A stretch of 64,000 bases of DNA from Palaemon carinicauda (taxonomy: Eukaryota; Arthropoda; Malacostraca; Decapoda; Palaemonidae). The first letter of the stretch is position 1. Every line of letters begins with the position of its first letter. Location of the stretch: the NCBI RefSeq assembly GCF_036898095.1, contig NC_090728.1, forward strand, positions 87,848,985 to 87,912,984, in the 5' to 3' direction. Below are positions 9,660 through 23,004 of this stretch, one piece after another. The notes below the pieces were generated by a model, which was not told the origin of the DNA, searched no databases, and saw only the letters and a list, made by a program, of their open reading frames with translations. Made by a program: the position numbers and the translations under genes.

Positions 9660-12480
9660 AATCATGGGATATGAAGCATTGATCAAATTAGGTACGGTCC
9701 CATTCTACTTTGGGTCATTTCGAGGCTACTATAGTCATATTAAAGTTGGGAATAAACCAGACTGTTCAAGACACTTTATTAGGGAGAAAAGCATAGAGGT
9801 CAAGGCCGTTCCAGGGGTGTTGGAAAGCGTTCTTGAACACTGTATCTATGTCTGGCACCGATGAGCAGAATATTGGAAGTTTCCGATCTAGCAAGTCTGT
9901 GAATAAGTATTCTGTTAGAGAATCCCACAGTCAGGATCTTGTTTGGTATCTAAGTATGCAAAGACCATTCTGACCCAACAATCAGCATAGTCTTGCTCAG
10001 CTTGTCCACCACGATTTTCTTCCTACCAAGAATAAAGTGGGCTGTGGCAGAGATAGAGATGACAACTGCCCACTTGTGAATTTCCAATGCTAGCAAGCAA
10101 AGCTGCAAAAAAACACCTTGCTTGTTTACATCTGCGACTTTGGTTATATAACATCAAGTGACCAGTCAAAAAAGGGAAAAAAGTGCTGGAGCATGAGGAG
10201 AGCAACTTGAAGTTCCAACACGTTCTTAGGGCATCGACGTTTCTGGTTGCTCCACTGTTCTGAAGCTAGATGTTGTACGTGAGGAGCTCCCCCCAAACCT
10301 TCCTTCCACGCATCTGTGAACAAACGAAGGCCTGGTGGAAGCAACAGCAAAGTCAAGGCCTTTAAAAGCTTCCTCTCTGTCCACCCACCATTCCAGATCA
10401 AGTCTGGATTCTTCCCCTACCAGAACTAATTATGGAGAAGGGTTGCTGCCTGGTGACCAGTGTCTCTTCAACTCTTATTGATGAAGGAACCACAGGTGGA
10501 GATGACCATTCGGAATGAGACGTTCCAGGGAGCCTAGGTGTCCCAGCAACTTCTTCCAAAGATGTCTTGGCAGACAGGGATGTAATAGGAGGGGAGAACC
10601 ACCTCTTGAAAGCATAGCAGTCTGTCCCAAGATGAGAAGATTTTTCCTACAACGGTGTCGATGTCTATACCAAGAAAAATTAAGTCTTTGTTTGGGCATT
10701 AGGATTTACATCTCCCAATTCACCATGATCCCCAAATCATGACAGAATGAGAGAAGTTTGTCTCGGTGGAGAAGTTACCCACCCGAGTCTGACAAGATCA
10801 ACCACCATCCAGGTAGTACAGAAGATTCCAGAGTAAAAACTCTGGCTAATGAGAGACCAAAGCAAAATACTTCGAATTGGTACACTTTGCTCGCCATTAC
10901 AAAACAGAGGTACTTCCTGGAGTCAGGATGGATTGGGATCTAGAAGCAAGCTTCTTTTAAATCTATCGTCATTGTGAAGTCTAACGGCCTGATCACCAGC
11001 CTGACTGTGGCTGAGCTCTCCACTTTGCCGTACAAACTTGTTCAGCGCTGAAAGGTCTACGACTGGCCTCTAGCCTCCAGAAGCCTTCTCTACAAGAAAG
11101 AGTAAACTGAAGAAGCCTGGGGAGTTGTCGTCAACCTCTTGTAGAACACCCTTCTCCAGCATGGCCTGAAGGGCTAAGGCCTTTGCCAATTCCTGGCGGT
11201 AGGATGATGATGTCACTGGTGGTTAAAAAAGAGGAGGGGAAGGTGATAAAAGGTAAGTGGTGTTTGGACTGAAAAACATCCAAAGTTCAATGTTCTGCGC
11301 TGTGATACCAACACCTCTTCTACCATGGTTGCAGGCATCCTCCCACAAGTGACATCATAGAAGGACTGCCCTGTCTAGTGGGGTAGTTGGCCTTGCTTTC
11401 TTCTCCCGGGTAGGTTACGCCCTTGACCTTGTCTGTTCTGAAAGGTCTGTTGTTGGTCAGTTCCATGCCTCAAACTGGAAGGGGTGGGAAGTGGGTTACT
11501 ACTAGAGGTAGGCTTGTGTGCCTCTGGTAAGAGGCGATAATCTCGAGCAGCTAGAACTGGAGGTGGACTGTGGTTGCCAGAAGGATACCGCTCAGTGCAA
11601 AAGAGTTATGACTTGCCTTCTTCCATTTCTCAGCTTTCACCCCTACCTCTTCTGTTGGGAACAGAAAAGGATTCTTCACTGAGGCATTGTGGAGATTCAA
11701 GATCTCTCGCTGGTCGTTAGTTTGTGGAACCTGGAGGCTGTGGTGTGGCAAAATAAAGTTTGCTCACTGGTTGGCAGACTAATTAGCCAAAATTTTAAAA
11801 GCTTTGGCCTGTCAAGAAAACGTTCTTGAATGCAATCCACTTGTTAGGGCTCGTCAAGAAGACGTTCTTGAATGCAATCCACTTGTCTGGGTCTGTCAAG
11901 TCTTTGCTGTTGGCCAATAAGCGCCATACTGGACCAGTCGTTGATCCATGAAGAGGCCTAAAGAGTGGCCATTGCAATGCTCTCCATGTTCATGGTGTTT
12001 GTCACCATAAAAGGGGCAAGCTGTTCAGCTAGAACATCCACAGTGATGCCTCGAGTCAAAGAAGAAACTGCGGGGTCAATAGGTAAGGATGAAAGGGGAG
12101 CCTCCTGGATGCTGTAATACGTCCTTTGGTGACAAAAAGCAAGAGGAATCATCTGAAAGGATGTCCCTTCCCTTATAAAATCCTTCATCACAGAGACCTG
12201 CATGTTAACCTTACCTAGGGCTTCTGAGGACAGGTTTGACAATAGAAATTCTAGACGAAATCTGATGTCCGTAGGTACACAGCACAGGCTGTCAATGGCC
12301 GCTTTATTCCCTTAAGAGGAGAGCATGGGGCCTCCCTGATACTATTAACTAGACACATGCAGGCAAAAAACTGCAGAAATATGGACTGACTCACCCTCCT
12401 CAGTATCAAGGGCCTTAGATCCAGCAGGCTGAGAAAGGACACCATTAGAAACTTCCTATTCTGGTCGGACACTTAAGATA
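9660..12480 (-). mobile_element. Decayed DIRS relic (Gag, RT, RNase H, linker)
   Basis: Read on the minus strand the order is the same as in DIRS-1. Gag-like fragments lie at about 12240-11550. An RT entry 'LVEKASGG' with a following RPVVDLSALNKFV-like block lies near 11100-11040, and a degenerate YLD motif with 'WMVVDLVRLGWV' in another frame lies near 10820-10780. An RNase H fragment reading 'LRLFTDAWKEGLGGAPH' lies near 10335-10280, followed by a conserved 'NVLELQVALLML' block. The linker counterpart of 'LDTYAFPP' is recognisable near 9810. Stops and frameshifts occur throughout, and no ITR or ICR was found, so this is an old, truncated copy. Confidence 0.7.
11812..11902 (+). repeat. Tandem duplication, ~45-bp unit x2, in DIRS relic
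   Basis: The block 'acgttcttgaatgcaatcca' followed by 'cttgt' occurs twice in succession with flanking 'gtcaaga' in both copies. On the minus strand it duplicates a peptide containing KWIAFKNVFLT. Confidence 0.8.
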
Positions 12481-15400
12481 CGGTAATTCGCATCAACTGG
12501 CAGATTAATTTTCATACTTCACAAGAGGGGATTACATATTACAAGAAGAGGGTAAAATTTCCTCATTTTAGGATAGATGTTGGTATCTAACAAGCTTTGA
12601 AAGAATAATTATGAACATTAGGGGAGTTTTCACAGAAAGAAGAAAAATCCATACAAAAGATAGTTTTTCTTATGGCTAGGTGGTAAGTTTTTCTTATGGC
12701 TAGGTGGTAAAGTGTGAGAGTAGCTTCAGATATATTTCTTGACAAAATGAAAATTTCAAAATCTAAGCCTTACAAAACTTACCATTGCTCAATAAATAAA
12801 TGACCTTTCTTTAAGAAGTTAATGTATAATATCTAAGCAAGAAGGCATCTTTTTACTTGCTCTTGCTACAGAGGAACTGGATGTACTTTAAAGAAAAGAA
12901 ACCACATTTAAAGATATACCTGTACTATAGTTTGTAGATCAAAAGGTTTTAAAAGTTTGGGCTGGATTACAAAACATTTATTGGCTGGTCTAAAAATAGT
13001 TCTGAGTGGATTATCCTCAAAAAATTTATTGGTTCATTTATTGTCTTACATTTTATCATATACAGTAGCAGGAAGCACTGTGTTCAAAGAAAATACCTTC
13101 AATAAGTACCATATTTATGTCAGCCAGTTCCATTACTCTGAAAGGCAACAATCTCAGAGCTTCAGTAATCAATGGCTGATACTGAAGTAAAAGACATGAA
13201 AAAAATACTTTTGTGAGGTCAGGTGACAGTACTGTAAAGCTAGTATGTCAAAAATCATATTAAATGTTGAAAAAACTGTACTTTATTTAATTTATGAAAA
13301 GGTAACTGGTTGATGAGGAAATGTGACTACAGGTTTGATACCCCTAATATGATATCTAAATACACCAAATATCAAGACTAAAGAAAAGACCAACTTATAA
13401 ATGATGTGATGATCATTGATCTCAAGTGTTTCAGGCATGGGAATTACAAATCAAAAACCTTAACGAAGGCCACATTTCAACACAGAACAACAGGAACTTA
13501 GCAACAAGTAAAGGCCAAAGTATTTATCAAGAATTAGCAGGCTTAAAACAGGAATTACTATAAGATTTCTAAAATTCTAGGTTCCCAACCTTTGAACTTT
13601 TTGCATCTCTATTTTCTGAGGATGGGGAAATTATTCCTGAGAAAATACAAATGGAAGTACTTAATTAAATTTCAATGTAATAAATGAACTAGAATGTTTG
13701 TAAGTAGCTCACAGTCAGTTTTATAATTATGCAATACAACATCACACCAAGTTTAAAACACAGTAGGTTACTAATATCAAATAAATATCCAAATTTCTCT
13801 ATGTATGGAAACTGGTAATAGTGTTTGACAGCACATACTTTATTGTACAGTATACGAAAAACTCTTAAATAATTAACCTATTTACAAGCAAATATAGATC
13901 CCACACACTGATGCACATTAGGACAAGCATGGACGAGTTGGTACAACAATAATGACAATGTTAGGTCAAAGACACCAAATATTTAGTCAATAGTATGAGT
14001 GGAAGGGAGGAGAGCATTTACAGTATGATTGATGTGTTTAAATTACATACTACAGTATATCTTTATCTAGTAATATCAAATCATTACTCACTACATTCAT
14101 ACAAATCATGTAAGTGGATAAAAATGACTACTGCTCCTAAAATAGGGCAATTAAATGAAAAAGGATGGCAATTATCAAATACTCAGTGACCAGGAAAGTC
14201 ATACATTATATTAAGGGTCTGGAGTTTTGAAGATAATTGTTCACTGGGGAAGACAGTTAGAAACGACGAATCATACTCAGTGACTCGGAACATTTATTAA
14301 TCGATAATTCCTTGGGATGAGAGTACCAATAAAAATGAGTACAATGCTTCGAACATGTCCTAATCTTATTAAAAAGGATAAACAGATTGACACATGAACT
14401 CTAATTTCTTATTCAGTGAATCAGTCTACTGTAATTAAGAAAAAAAATGGATGAAAGTTGATTGATTCAAAGTTTTCATTAACGCCGAAGTTCCTGCGTG
14501 AAGAATGGCAGCAAGGGTATGCTGTAGCTTTACAAGTCCATAGTTCAGGGTCTTTTCACCTGAATTGTGGCAAACTAAGACATTAGAGAACACCATACTA
14601 AATATTGATAGTGTCAGAAGGATTAACATTTTTAGAAGACTGAAGTTTTGTTAGAACCAGTATTGAGAAAGTCTATAGGATAATAGACCTCTCTCTAAAT
14701 ATTGTCAAGAGGTATCAGCTTAGGTCAGCATACCACAGATGGCAACAGACAAGACATGAAATCACACACCACCGAGGATTGTATCTTTACCATGAAATCC
14801 AAATTGAAAAAACCAGTTCTATGATTAAGCAAAAACTAACAGAGGTCTATTGACAAACTTCAACAAGTCCAGGTGCAATCAAAATCAGTATCAACTAGTC
14901 ATTCATCAACTTATAACTTTAATTTGTTTAAAAAAAAAATGCTGGATCTAATATAAGAGGAACAGTACATTACACAAATTACCTATGGAATATGTTCTTC
15001 ACAAAAATTGGGCTTACAATTTTTAAGTTTGTGTTAAAATTTCAATGTTGCGAGAGTACTCAAAAAGCAGAATCTAGAACCTCCTGCCAAGAGCATCAGT
15101 ACCCAAAGCTTGGATTTGTCTTGAAAAACTATTACAGGCCTTGAACTCATCCATCTAAGTGAACACCACTACCACCTAAAGACGACAATTCAAAATGGGT
15201 GTTAGCCTCATTACCAACATAAGGGACAGTGTGTGTGTTATCAAGACATGACCATAACACTTTGAACAAGAATGTTATAATTTGATTTATGAATTTGGGC
15301 TATATGTCATAGTGCTGGGGCCTGAGACCATTTAGTAAATAGGTATAACTGTGGCAAAACCCTGGCTACACTAAAATAAAAGTTGAGGTTGAACAGCAAG

Positions 15401-15807
15401 GAAACATCAACATAGGTTAAGGAAGTTATAAATGCTATGAAACTAAGAATCCCTATGATATTAGTTACAACACATTGTTGTGGAAGTGCATTTCGTCCAG
15501 CAATCACAAAACCAGGTCCAGACGGCATGAGATGGGGCCCTTGTGTGTCAAAAACACAACAGACTTGAACCTCAGTGCAGTCAAGTACTATTCTTAACAG
15601 GCATCTTTAGTGCAAACAGATTTTATTTTTTTTTTTTGGACATCACTAACTCGGGTAGAAATCTAATTACAGTACTTGTACAAATACTTACGGCAAATTC
15701 AAAATGTCATATCTTATGAAATAAAACATAAAAATTACCACATGTCAAGGTTCCTCTTACATTTCATAGATTGGCTCTAAGTTATATTCATGTAAAAGCT
15801 AAGCTTA
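12481..15807. other. AT-rich region, no gene recognised
   Basis: Short ORFs only, none with a recognisable domain or convincing splice signals. One perfect 24-bp tandem duplication sits at about 12663-12710. Confidence 0.4.
12663..12710 (+). repeat. Tandem duplication, 24-bp unit x2
   Basis: The unit begins 'gtttttcttatggctaggtg' and is followed directly by a second copy. Confidence 0.8.
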
Positions 15808-16429
15808 AAACCTACTACCGCTAGAGAGTTATGGGGTCTTTTGACTGGCCAGACAGTACTACATTGGATCCTCCTCTCTGGTTACGGTTCATTTTCCTTT
15901 TGCCTACATACACACTGAATAGTCTGGCATATTCTTTACATATTCTCCTCTATCCTCATACACCTGACAACACAGATTACCAAACAATTCTTCATCACCC
16001 AAGGGGTTACTGCACTGTAATTGTTCAGTGCCACTTTCCTCTTGGTAAGGGTAGAAGAGACTCTTTAGCTATGGTAAGCAGCTCTTCTAGGAGAAGGACA
16101 CTCCAAAATCAAACCACTGTTCTCTAGTCTTGGGTAGTGCCATAGCCTCTGTACCATGGCCTTTCACTGTCTTGGGTTAGAGTTCTCTTGCTTGAGGGTA
16201 CACTCGAGCACACTCTCCTATCTTATTTCTCTTCCTCTTGTTTTGTTAAAGTTTTTATAGTTTATATAGGAGATATTTATTGTTGTTACTCTTCTTAGAA
16301 TATTTTATTTTCCTTTTTTCCTTTCCGCACTGAGCTATTTTCCCTGTTGGAGCCCCTGGGCTTATAGCATACTGCTTTTCCAACTAGGGTTGTAGCTTAG
16401 TAAGTAATAATAATAATAATAATAATAAG
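15808..16429 (+). repeat. TAA-tailed SINE/LINE-like repeat, copy A
   Basis: About 620 bp beginning 'ctaccgctagagagttatgg' and ending with the family's conserved 3' block ('tattttccctgttggagccc', 'cttttccaactagggttgta') followed by (TAA)n at about 16406-16429. Related copies: 20825-21263, 30366-30967, 49362-49475, 57466-57570, 63668-63815 on plus, and 52934-53662 and 61338-62085 on minus. A TAA-repeat tail suggests mobilisation by an I-like LINE; that is inference. Confidence 0.8.
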
Positions 16430-16599
16430 CGAGAGAAAGATTCAAGTTAAGATAGACTCCTAGAAAGGACTTCATCCAACTATAAAAGCACAATAAAAAA
16501 CTGTAATAAAAAATTCAAAACTATTACAAGCAATTATATGGAAATCATAAAGGCAAATGGTATGGTTCAATTCAATTTGATTTATAAGATTTAACCTAC

Positions 16600-16830
16600 A
16601 AGACCCAAGCTGGTGCCAGAGGCCATTCAGTACTGAAGTGTAATTAGAGGAAAACTCTACAACTGCATAATGATGGAAAAGTCAAGAAGTTGGACAGCAG
16701 GACAGAAGATTAAAGTGGGAACAGAGAGAGCGGAAGGCTAAAAAGTTAAGTTTGTGCAACTATAGCTCCAAAAAGGGAAGTAGCAAAGACTTTTCAGTAA
16801 TACCTACAGTGCAAAAAAGGGAGGTGCAAA
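16600..16830 (+). repeat. Dispersed repeat 'K', copy 2
   Basis: Shares 'aagctggtgccagaggccattcag' type sequence and the 'agttggacagcaggaca' and 'gtgggaacag' blocks with copies at 6945 and 23005. Diverged. Confidence 0.55.
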
Positions 16831-17200
16831 AGGTATGGTAAAGGCTTGTAAATCTATCAATGTACAGTTATGTAAAACATGACCTATAGTGAAGACAGTG
16901 GCAAGTATTTAAAACCTAGAAAAATTTTGGGGTTCGAGAACAATTCTAGTGCTTTCCTGGCAACTGTAATATAATCAATAGCTACCACTGCAAATGGGAT
17001 GCATCTGAGAGCTGCATTTAGCAGATTTTATGATATTGTGAGCAGATATATTTAGAACATACCTGCACAAGATGGAGATCAGAGGAACTTTTAGCAGTAT
17101 GAACAACACTGATCTCAGGCACAGAAAAAATTAAAAAGTTAGTGTATCTGGATGTTGTGGGTGAAGTGTTGAGGCAAGTGCAAGCAAGTGCAATATTAAC
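16831..17200. other. Unassigned spacer
   Basis: Nothing recognisable. It ends with the left copy of the LINE target-site duplication (17201-17211). Confidence 0.4.
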
Positions 17201-17211
17201 ATTAGGATATA
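17201..17211 (+). repeat. LINE target-site duplication, left copy
   Basis: 'attaggatata', repeated exactly at 19736-19746 on the other side of the LINE. Confidence 0.85.
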
Positions 17212-19735
17212 CATACATACATATACCAAAGGCACTTCCCCCAATTTTGGGGGGTAGCCGACAACAACAAGAAACAAAACAAAAAGGGGACCTCTACTCT
17301 CTACGTTCCTCCAGCCTAACCAGGGACTCAGCCGAGTTCAGCTGGTACTCCTAGGGTGCCACAGCCCAACCTCCCACATTTCCACCACAGATGAAGCTTC
17401 ATACTGCTGAGTCCCCTACTGCTGCTACCTCCGCGGTCATCTAAGGCACCGGAGGAAGCAGCAGGGCCTACCGGAACTGCGTCACAATCGCTCGCCATTC
17501 ATTCTTATTTCTAGCACGCTCTCTTGCCTCTCTCACATCTATCCTCCTATCACCCAGAGCTTTCTTCACACCATCCATCCACCCAAACCTTGGCCTTCCT
17601 CTTGTACTTCTCCCATCAACTCTTGCATTCATCACCTTCTTTAGAAGACAGCCATTTTCCATTCTCTCAACATGGCCAAACCACCTCAACACATTCATAT
17701 CCACTCTAGCCGCTAACTCATTTCTTACACCCGTTCTCACCCTCACCACTTCGTTCCTAACCCTATCTACTCGAGATACACCAGCCATACTCCTTAGACA
17801 CTTCATCTCAAACACATTCAATTTCTGTCTCTCCATCACTTTCATTCCCCACAACTCCGATCCATACATCACAGTTGGTACAATCACTTTCTCATATAGA
17901 ACTCTCTTTACATTCATGCCCAATCCTCTATTTTTTACTACTCCCTTAACTGCCCCCAACACTTTGCAACCTTCATTCACTCTCTGACGTACATCTGCTT
18001 CCACTCCACCATTTGCTGCAACAACAGACCCCAAGTACTTAAACTGATCTACCTCCTCGAGTAACTCTCCATTCAACATGACATTCAACCTTGCACCACC
18101 TTCCCTTCTCGTACATCTCATAACCTTACTCTTACCCACATTAACTCTCAACTTCCTTCTCTCACACACCCTTCCAAATTCTGTCACTAGTCGGTCAAGC
18201 TTCTCTTCTGTGTCTGCTACCAGTACAGTATCATCCGCAAACAACAACTGATTTACCTCCCATTCATGATCATTCTCGCCTACCAGTTTTAATCCTCGTC
18301 CAAGCACTCTAGCATTCACCTCTCTCACCACTCCATCAACATACAAGTTAAACAACCACGGCGACATCACACATCCCTGTCTCAGCCCCACTCTCACCGG
18401 GAACCAATCGCTCACCTCATTTCCTATTCTAACACATGCTTACTACCTGTGTAGAAACTTTTCACTGCTTGCAACAACCTTCCACCAACTCCATATAACC
18501 TCATCACATTCCACATTGCTTCCCTATCAACTCTATCATATGCTTTCTCCAGATCCATAAACGCAACATACACCTCCTTACCTTTTGCTAAATATTTCTC
18601 GCATATCTGCCTAACTGTAAAAATCTGATTCATACAACCCCTACCTCTTCTAAAACCACCCTGTACTTCCAAGATTGCATTCTCTGTTTTATCCTTAATC
18701 CTATTAATCAGTATTCTACCATACACTTTTCCAACTACACTCAACAAACTAATACCTCTTGAATTACAACACTCATGCACATCTCCCTTACCCTTATATA
18801 GTGGTACAATACATGCACAGACCCAATCTACTGGTACCATTGACAACACAAAACACACATTAAACAATCTCACCAACCATTCAAGTACAGTCACACCCCC
18901 TTCCTTCAATATCTCAGCTTTCACACCATCCATACCCGATGCTTTTCCTACTCTCGTTTCATCTAGTGCTCTCCTCACTTCCTCTATTGTAATCTCTCTC
19001 TCATTCTCATCTCCCATCACTGGCACCTCAACACCTGGAACCGCAATTATATCTGCCTCCCTATCATCCTCAACATTCAGCAAACTTTCAAAATATTCCG
19101 CCCACCTTTTCCTTGCCTCCTCTCCTTTTAACAACCTTCCATTTCCATCTTTCACTGTCTCTTCAATTCTTGCGCCGGCCTTCCTTACTCTCTTCACTTC
19201 TTTCCAAAACTTCTTCTTATTCTCTTCATATGACTGACCCAGTCCCTGACCCCACCTCAGGTCAGCTGCCCTCTTTGCCTCACGTACCTTGCGCTTTACT
19301 TCCACCTTTTGCTCTCTATATTTTTCATACTTCTCTATACTATTACTCTGCAGCCATTCTTCAAAAGCCCTCTTTTTCTCTTCCACTTTTACCTTCACTC
19401 CTTCATTCCACCATTCACTGCCCTTCCTCATACTGCCTCCAACAACCTTCTTGCCACATACATCACTTGCAATCCCAACAAAATTTTCTTTTGCTAACTT
19501 CCACTCCTCCTCTAAATTACCAGTTTCTCTTACTCTCACCTCGTCATATGCCATTTTCAACCTTTCCTGATATTTACTTTTTACCCCCGGTTTTATTAGC
19601 TCTTCAACCCTCACTAGCTCCCTTTTACATCCACCTACTCTATTCCCCCACTCTTTTGCTACAACTAATTTTCCTTCCACCAAAAAATGATCAGACATAC
19701 CGTTAGCCATACCCCTAAACACGTGCACGTCTTAT
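17212..19735 (-). mobile_element. 5'-truncated non-LTR retrotransposon (LINE)
   Basis: A 2.5-kb minus-strand LINE flanked by an exact 11-bp target-site duplication. The 5' end is truncated inside the endonuclease domain. The 3' untranslated part (17465-17212) ends in a (TATG)n-like tail, and its last ~250 bp are shared with the plus-strand insert at 26901-27361. The 5' truncation and the duplication are the signature of target-primed reverse transcription. The clade is uncertain; the long C-terminal tail with a WFGHVERM motif and a plain 3' repeat tail suggests an RTE-like or related group. Confidence 0.9.
17468..19728 (-). pseudogene. LINE endonuclease (C-terminal end) and reverse transcriptase, one frameshift
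   Basis: The protein starts inside the endonuclease: 'MSDHFLVEGKL' near 19695-19665 is the SDH motif of APE-type endonucleases. Reverse transcriptase motifs follow in order: 'VPLYKGKGD', 'RGISLLSVVGKVYGRIL', 'QGGFRRGRGCMNQIF', 'VYVAFMDLEKAYDRVDREAM' (first catalytic Asp), then after a frameshift 'GLRQGCVMSPWLFNLYVDG' and 'LLFADDTVLVADTEEKL' (FADD box). The C-terminus has 'LRWFGHVERM' and 'STRGRPRFGWMDGVKKAL', typical of the tails of several LINE clades. The frame breaks near 18435, where the second part (18415-17468) is offset by what looks like a single missing base. The rest is open, so this is a fairly young dead copy. Confidence 0.92.
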
Positions 19736-19746
19736 ATTAGGATATA
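19736..19746 (+). repeat. LINE target-site duplication, right copy
   Basis: 'attaggatata', identical to 17201-17211. Confidence 0.85.
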
Positions 19747-20824
19747 ATGTAGCAAATAATGTCTCCAAAATGCTGCTAAAGATAAGATTTCCAATTGATT
19801 ATTATTTTTACTTTCTACAACATAGAGCAAGCATTCGGAAAAGGAAGGAAAATCATGTGGTGGAAGGGTTACCCTTGAGACAACTGTCCATTGAGAGTTA
19901 CCTAATTTTTTAAAAACAGATTGTCACACACTCAAATGGGAGTTGAGTAATTCTTAATAGGCCACTACAATTCAACACAGCGTCTTAGGAAACTGGTCCA
20001 ACGGGTTGTCAATCTGAGACCTTGTCTCCACGTTACGGGGCTGGGAAGCTAGTTTGAACAGGTTTCTTACTGGAGTCATCATTTTACTGTCTCAGCACTA
20101 TGTTCTGAGTTTGTTTGCTCTGTCAACAGGTACACCGTTGAGAGGGGATGGAAGGAGGCTAAAAACGGCCGGAAACAGTTGCTTCGCCTACCACTGCAAA
20201 GTAAAGGCTAGACAGGCTCACATAATAACCAGCAATGAGCACTCTACTAAGAACAGCTGGGAAGGTAGGTGTAGTCAGTAGGCCTACAGCCATGGTAGAC
20301 CTCTTTCAGACATGTCTGGCGTCGACATTCGCCAAGACGCCCAATCTTTATCTTTTTGTAATTCATTATTTTAATTAATTTAACCGCTCCCTTCTGTGTC
20401 CTTTCTCTCCGAGTGTCCAATCAATATTTTAAAATTTTCAATAATTATTTACCACTTGTGAGACATTGAGATCATTCAAGTAATTTATGAGTAAATGAGA
20501 GTCATGGATCACAATTATATAATTGAACACATTCATTTATTTTCAAAAAGATTTATGCTCATTTGATGTCAATTTAGAAAATAAATCCGCTTTACGATGT
20601 AAAATTTGACAATTTTCCCAGCTTCCCAATGTTGATTGTGCATGCCACGAAAATGAGTGACAAGATGAAGCATTCCAGAAGGGGAGAAAAATCCTTTAGT
20701 GGAAGGGACAGTAGACCAATTCTTACCAGAGTAACAGTTTCCCCCAAAAATAAATTTCTTGACTTCTGCAATCCTTTACAAAAAGGAGACATGGGCACTT
20801 GAAACAGGAATGGAGGTTTTTTTA
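19747..20824. other. Unassigned spacer
   Basis: No recognised repeat. A short plus-strand frame (20054-20281) starts with a hydrophobic stretch but lacks any family motif or splice support. Confidence 0.35.
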
Positions 20825-21197
20825 CATTCTCCTCTTTCCTCATACACCTGACAACACTAAGATCACCCAAAATTTTCACTCAAGGTGTTAACTATAGCAT
20901 TTTAATTGCTCAGTGGCTACTTTCCACTTGTTAGGGTAGAAGACACTTTAGCTATGGTAGGCAACTCTTATTTAAGAATTATACTAAAATCAAATCCTTA
21001 TTCTCCAGTCTTGGGTAGTGCCATAGACTCTGTACCATGGTCTTCAACTGTTTTGGGTTGGAGTAATCTTAATTGAGGGTCACACTAGTCTATCTGTTTC
21101 CTTATTTCCTTTCCTCACTGGGATATTTTCCCAGTTGAAGCCCATGGACTTATAGCATCCTGCTTCTTCAAACTAGGGCTGTAGCTTAGCTATTATT

Positions 21198-21263
<66 letters not shown>
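20825..21263 (+). repeat. TAA-tailed repeat, copy B, with (TAA)n
   Basis: A 5'-truncated copy of the family seen at 15808. The 3' block 'ctagggctgtagcttagcta' is followed by (TAA)n at 21191-21263. Confidence 0.8.
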
Positions 21264-23004
21264 TCATAGTTGGAATACCAGACCAATCTACAAGATTTTG
21301 ATTGATCATATGATACAAAGGGAAAAGGAATCTTTTGTAGGAAAAGGCAGCAAGTATTAAGTACTGAAGTAGCAGGATGGATGCATGGAAGGTTTGTCTA
21401 TGAGCAAGGAAAAAAAAACAGACTATCATTAGACAACATTACTGATATCCAAATACTTTTCACTCAAGTTAACAAAAATAGTATTATTTGAATACTTATT
21501 TATCAAGCTTAGAACCCCTCTCTCCCTTACTAAACTTGCATTGAATTAAGTGGAGTCTCTCAGTAAACCTACATTGCCCAAACTTTGACAGCATGAAATA
21601 TACTGAATATGAGTTTAGGGAAGTACTACACCAACTAATATCTAGAAAAAGGATCATGATGACACCTGTGACTTTATAACTAATAAACCCAAAATAATCA
21701 ACAGGAGACACCGTTCCCTCTTGTTAGAGGAAAGATCCCCAAAAACATCTGGTGTTGCCACTTAAAAATATTATGAGGTAATTAAGATAGTATCTGTTGA
21801 CATCACTGGTACTATAGGCTTTCATATAACCTAGGTTAAGTATAATTCCATTTCTAATTTTTCTTAAAATTATTAACACTACTGTACAGTATTGTTACTT
21901 TTTTATGAATTATCACGCTAAAGTATTACTAACCTCACTACATTTGAAATGTGGCACTGTATTTATTTCCCCCATTAGTATTATGGGTGCATAAATTTCT
22001 TTTTATGCAACAAATAAATTACAGTATATTTTTGTATAGGGACTATAAGTGTTAGCTTTGATTCTTTGGATTTAATTATCAATTGCAGGGGTTTCAAACA
22101 TAATACCCGTAGATAATCGAGGACTACTGTACAGTAATGAGCTTTTAAACCAAGGCCAAGAAGCAAGGAAAGAGGAAAAACACATGCTAACATATAAAAA
22201 CAAAAGGCAGAAACCAAGACCTGACAGGATACAAGACTTTTAAAATCATGAAGCAGAAACAAAGATCTGACAGGATACAACAAAACCTTTAAAAATCATG
22301 AAGCAACAGTGGGTGGTATAGCCTTGGTCAAATAGCACAGTGGCTAAAACAACTTCACAAGAATGTGTACATATAAAGCATGCTTTATGTAAAAAGTTCC
22401 AAATACAGAAAAAGAAAATACACTAAAGACCAAAGACAACCAAAGTACAGACACCTCTGAAAATAGACCACCACTGCCCAACCCTCCCTTTATCTTGGTC
22501 TCTCTCAGGCAAATCATCCCAGCCAATATCCAACTCCTCCATAGTTATCAAGTTAGCCAAGGCCTTAAACTTCCCACTCTTGTATAACAGAGTTGTCAAT
22601 ATAACAACATTTAAGGATGTGACTGAAGAACATGTTACAAATAATGCAAAGGATCGGTTGATCTTTCACTAGACATGAGTGTATATAAGATTTAAAAAAA
22701 AAATACATGAAATAGTTAATATAACAAGATTCCCTTCTAGTGACTTAAAACTACTCTCTCCAATGAAGCACTGTATCTAAATATAACTTGGTATACAGTC
22801 GATTTGAGGATCATTCTTTGCTGAGCATACCCAATTCTTAATGTGGCAATCAATAATACTCTACCCTGCCTAACCAATGTTAGAAGTTTTACTTCGCATA
22901 ATCTGTTCTGCCCACCTCTTGATTTGGGAACTGATTTAAAGGTCAACACAATTTACATTTGATTTTTTTGTAAACAATAGAGTTTAGATTAGATTCGTAT
23001 TGTA
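21264..23004. other. AT-rich region, no gene recognised
   Basis: Only short ORFs without domains. A local duplication is present at 22206-22303. Confidence 0.4.
22206..22303 (+). repeat. Tandem duplication, ~47-52 bp x2
   Basis: 'gcagaaac.aaga.ctgacag' followed by 'gatacaa' and 'aaaatcatgaagca' occurs twice in a row with small differences. Confidence 0.75.

Noticed and set aside
9480..9864. Plus-strand ORFs as a host gene
   Set aside because: They overlap decayed minus-strand DIRS linker sequence and show no splice or domain support.
19113..19706. 197-codon plus-strand ORF rich in Ser, Leu and Pro
   Set aside because: Antisense shadow of the LINE reverse transcriptase; composition reflects the reverse complement of Lys/Glu-rich coding.
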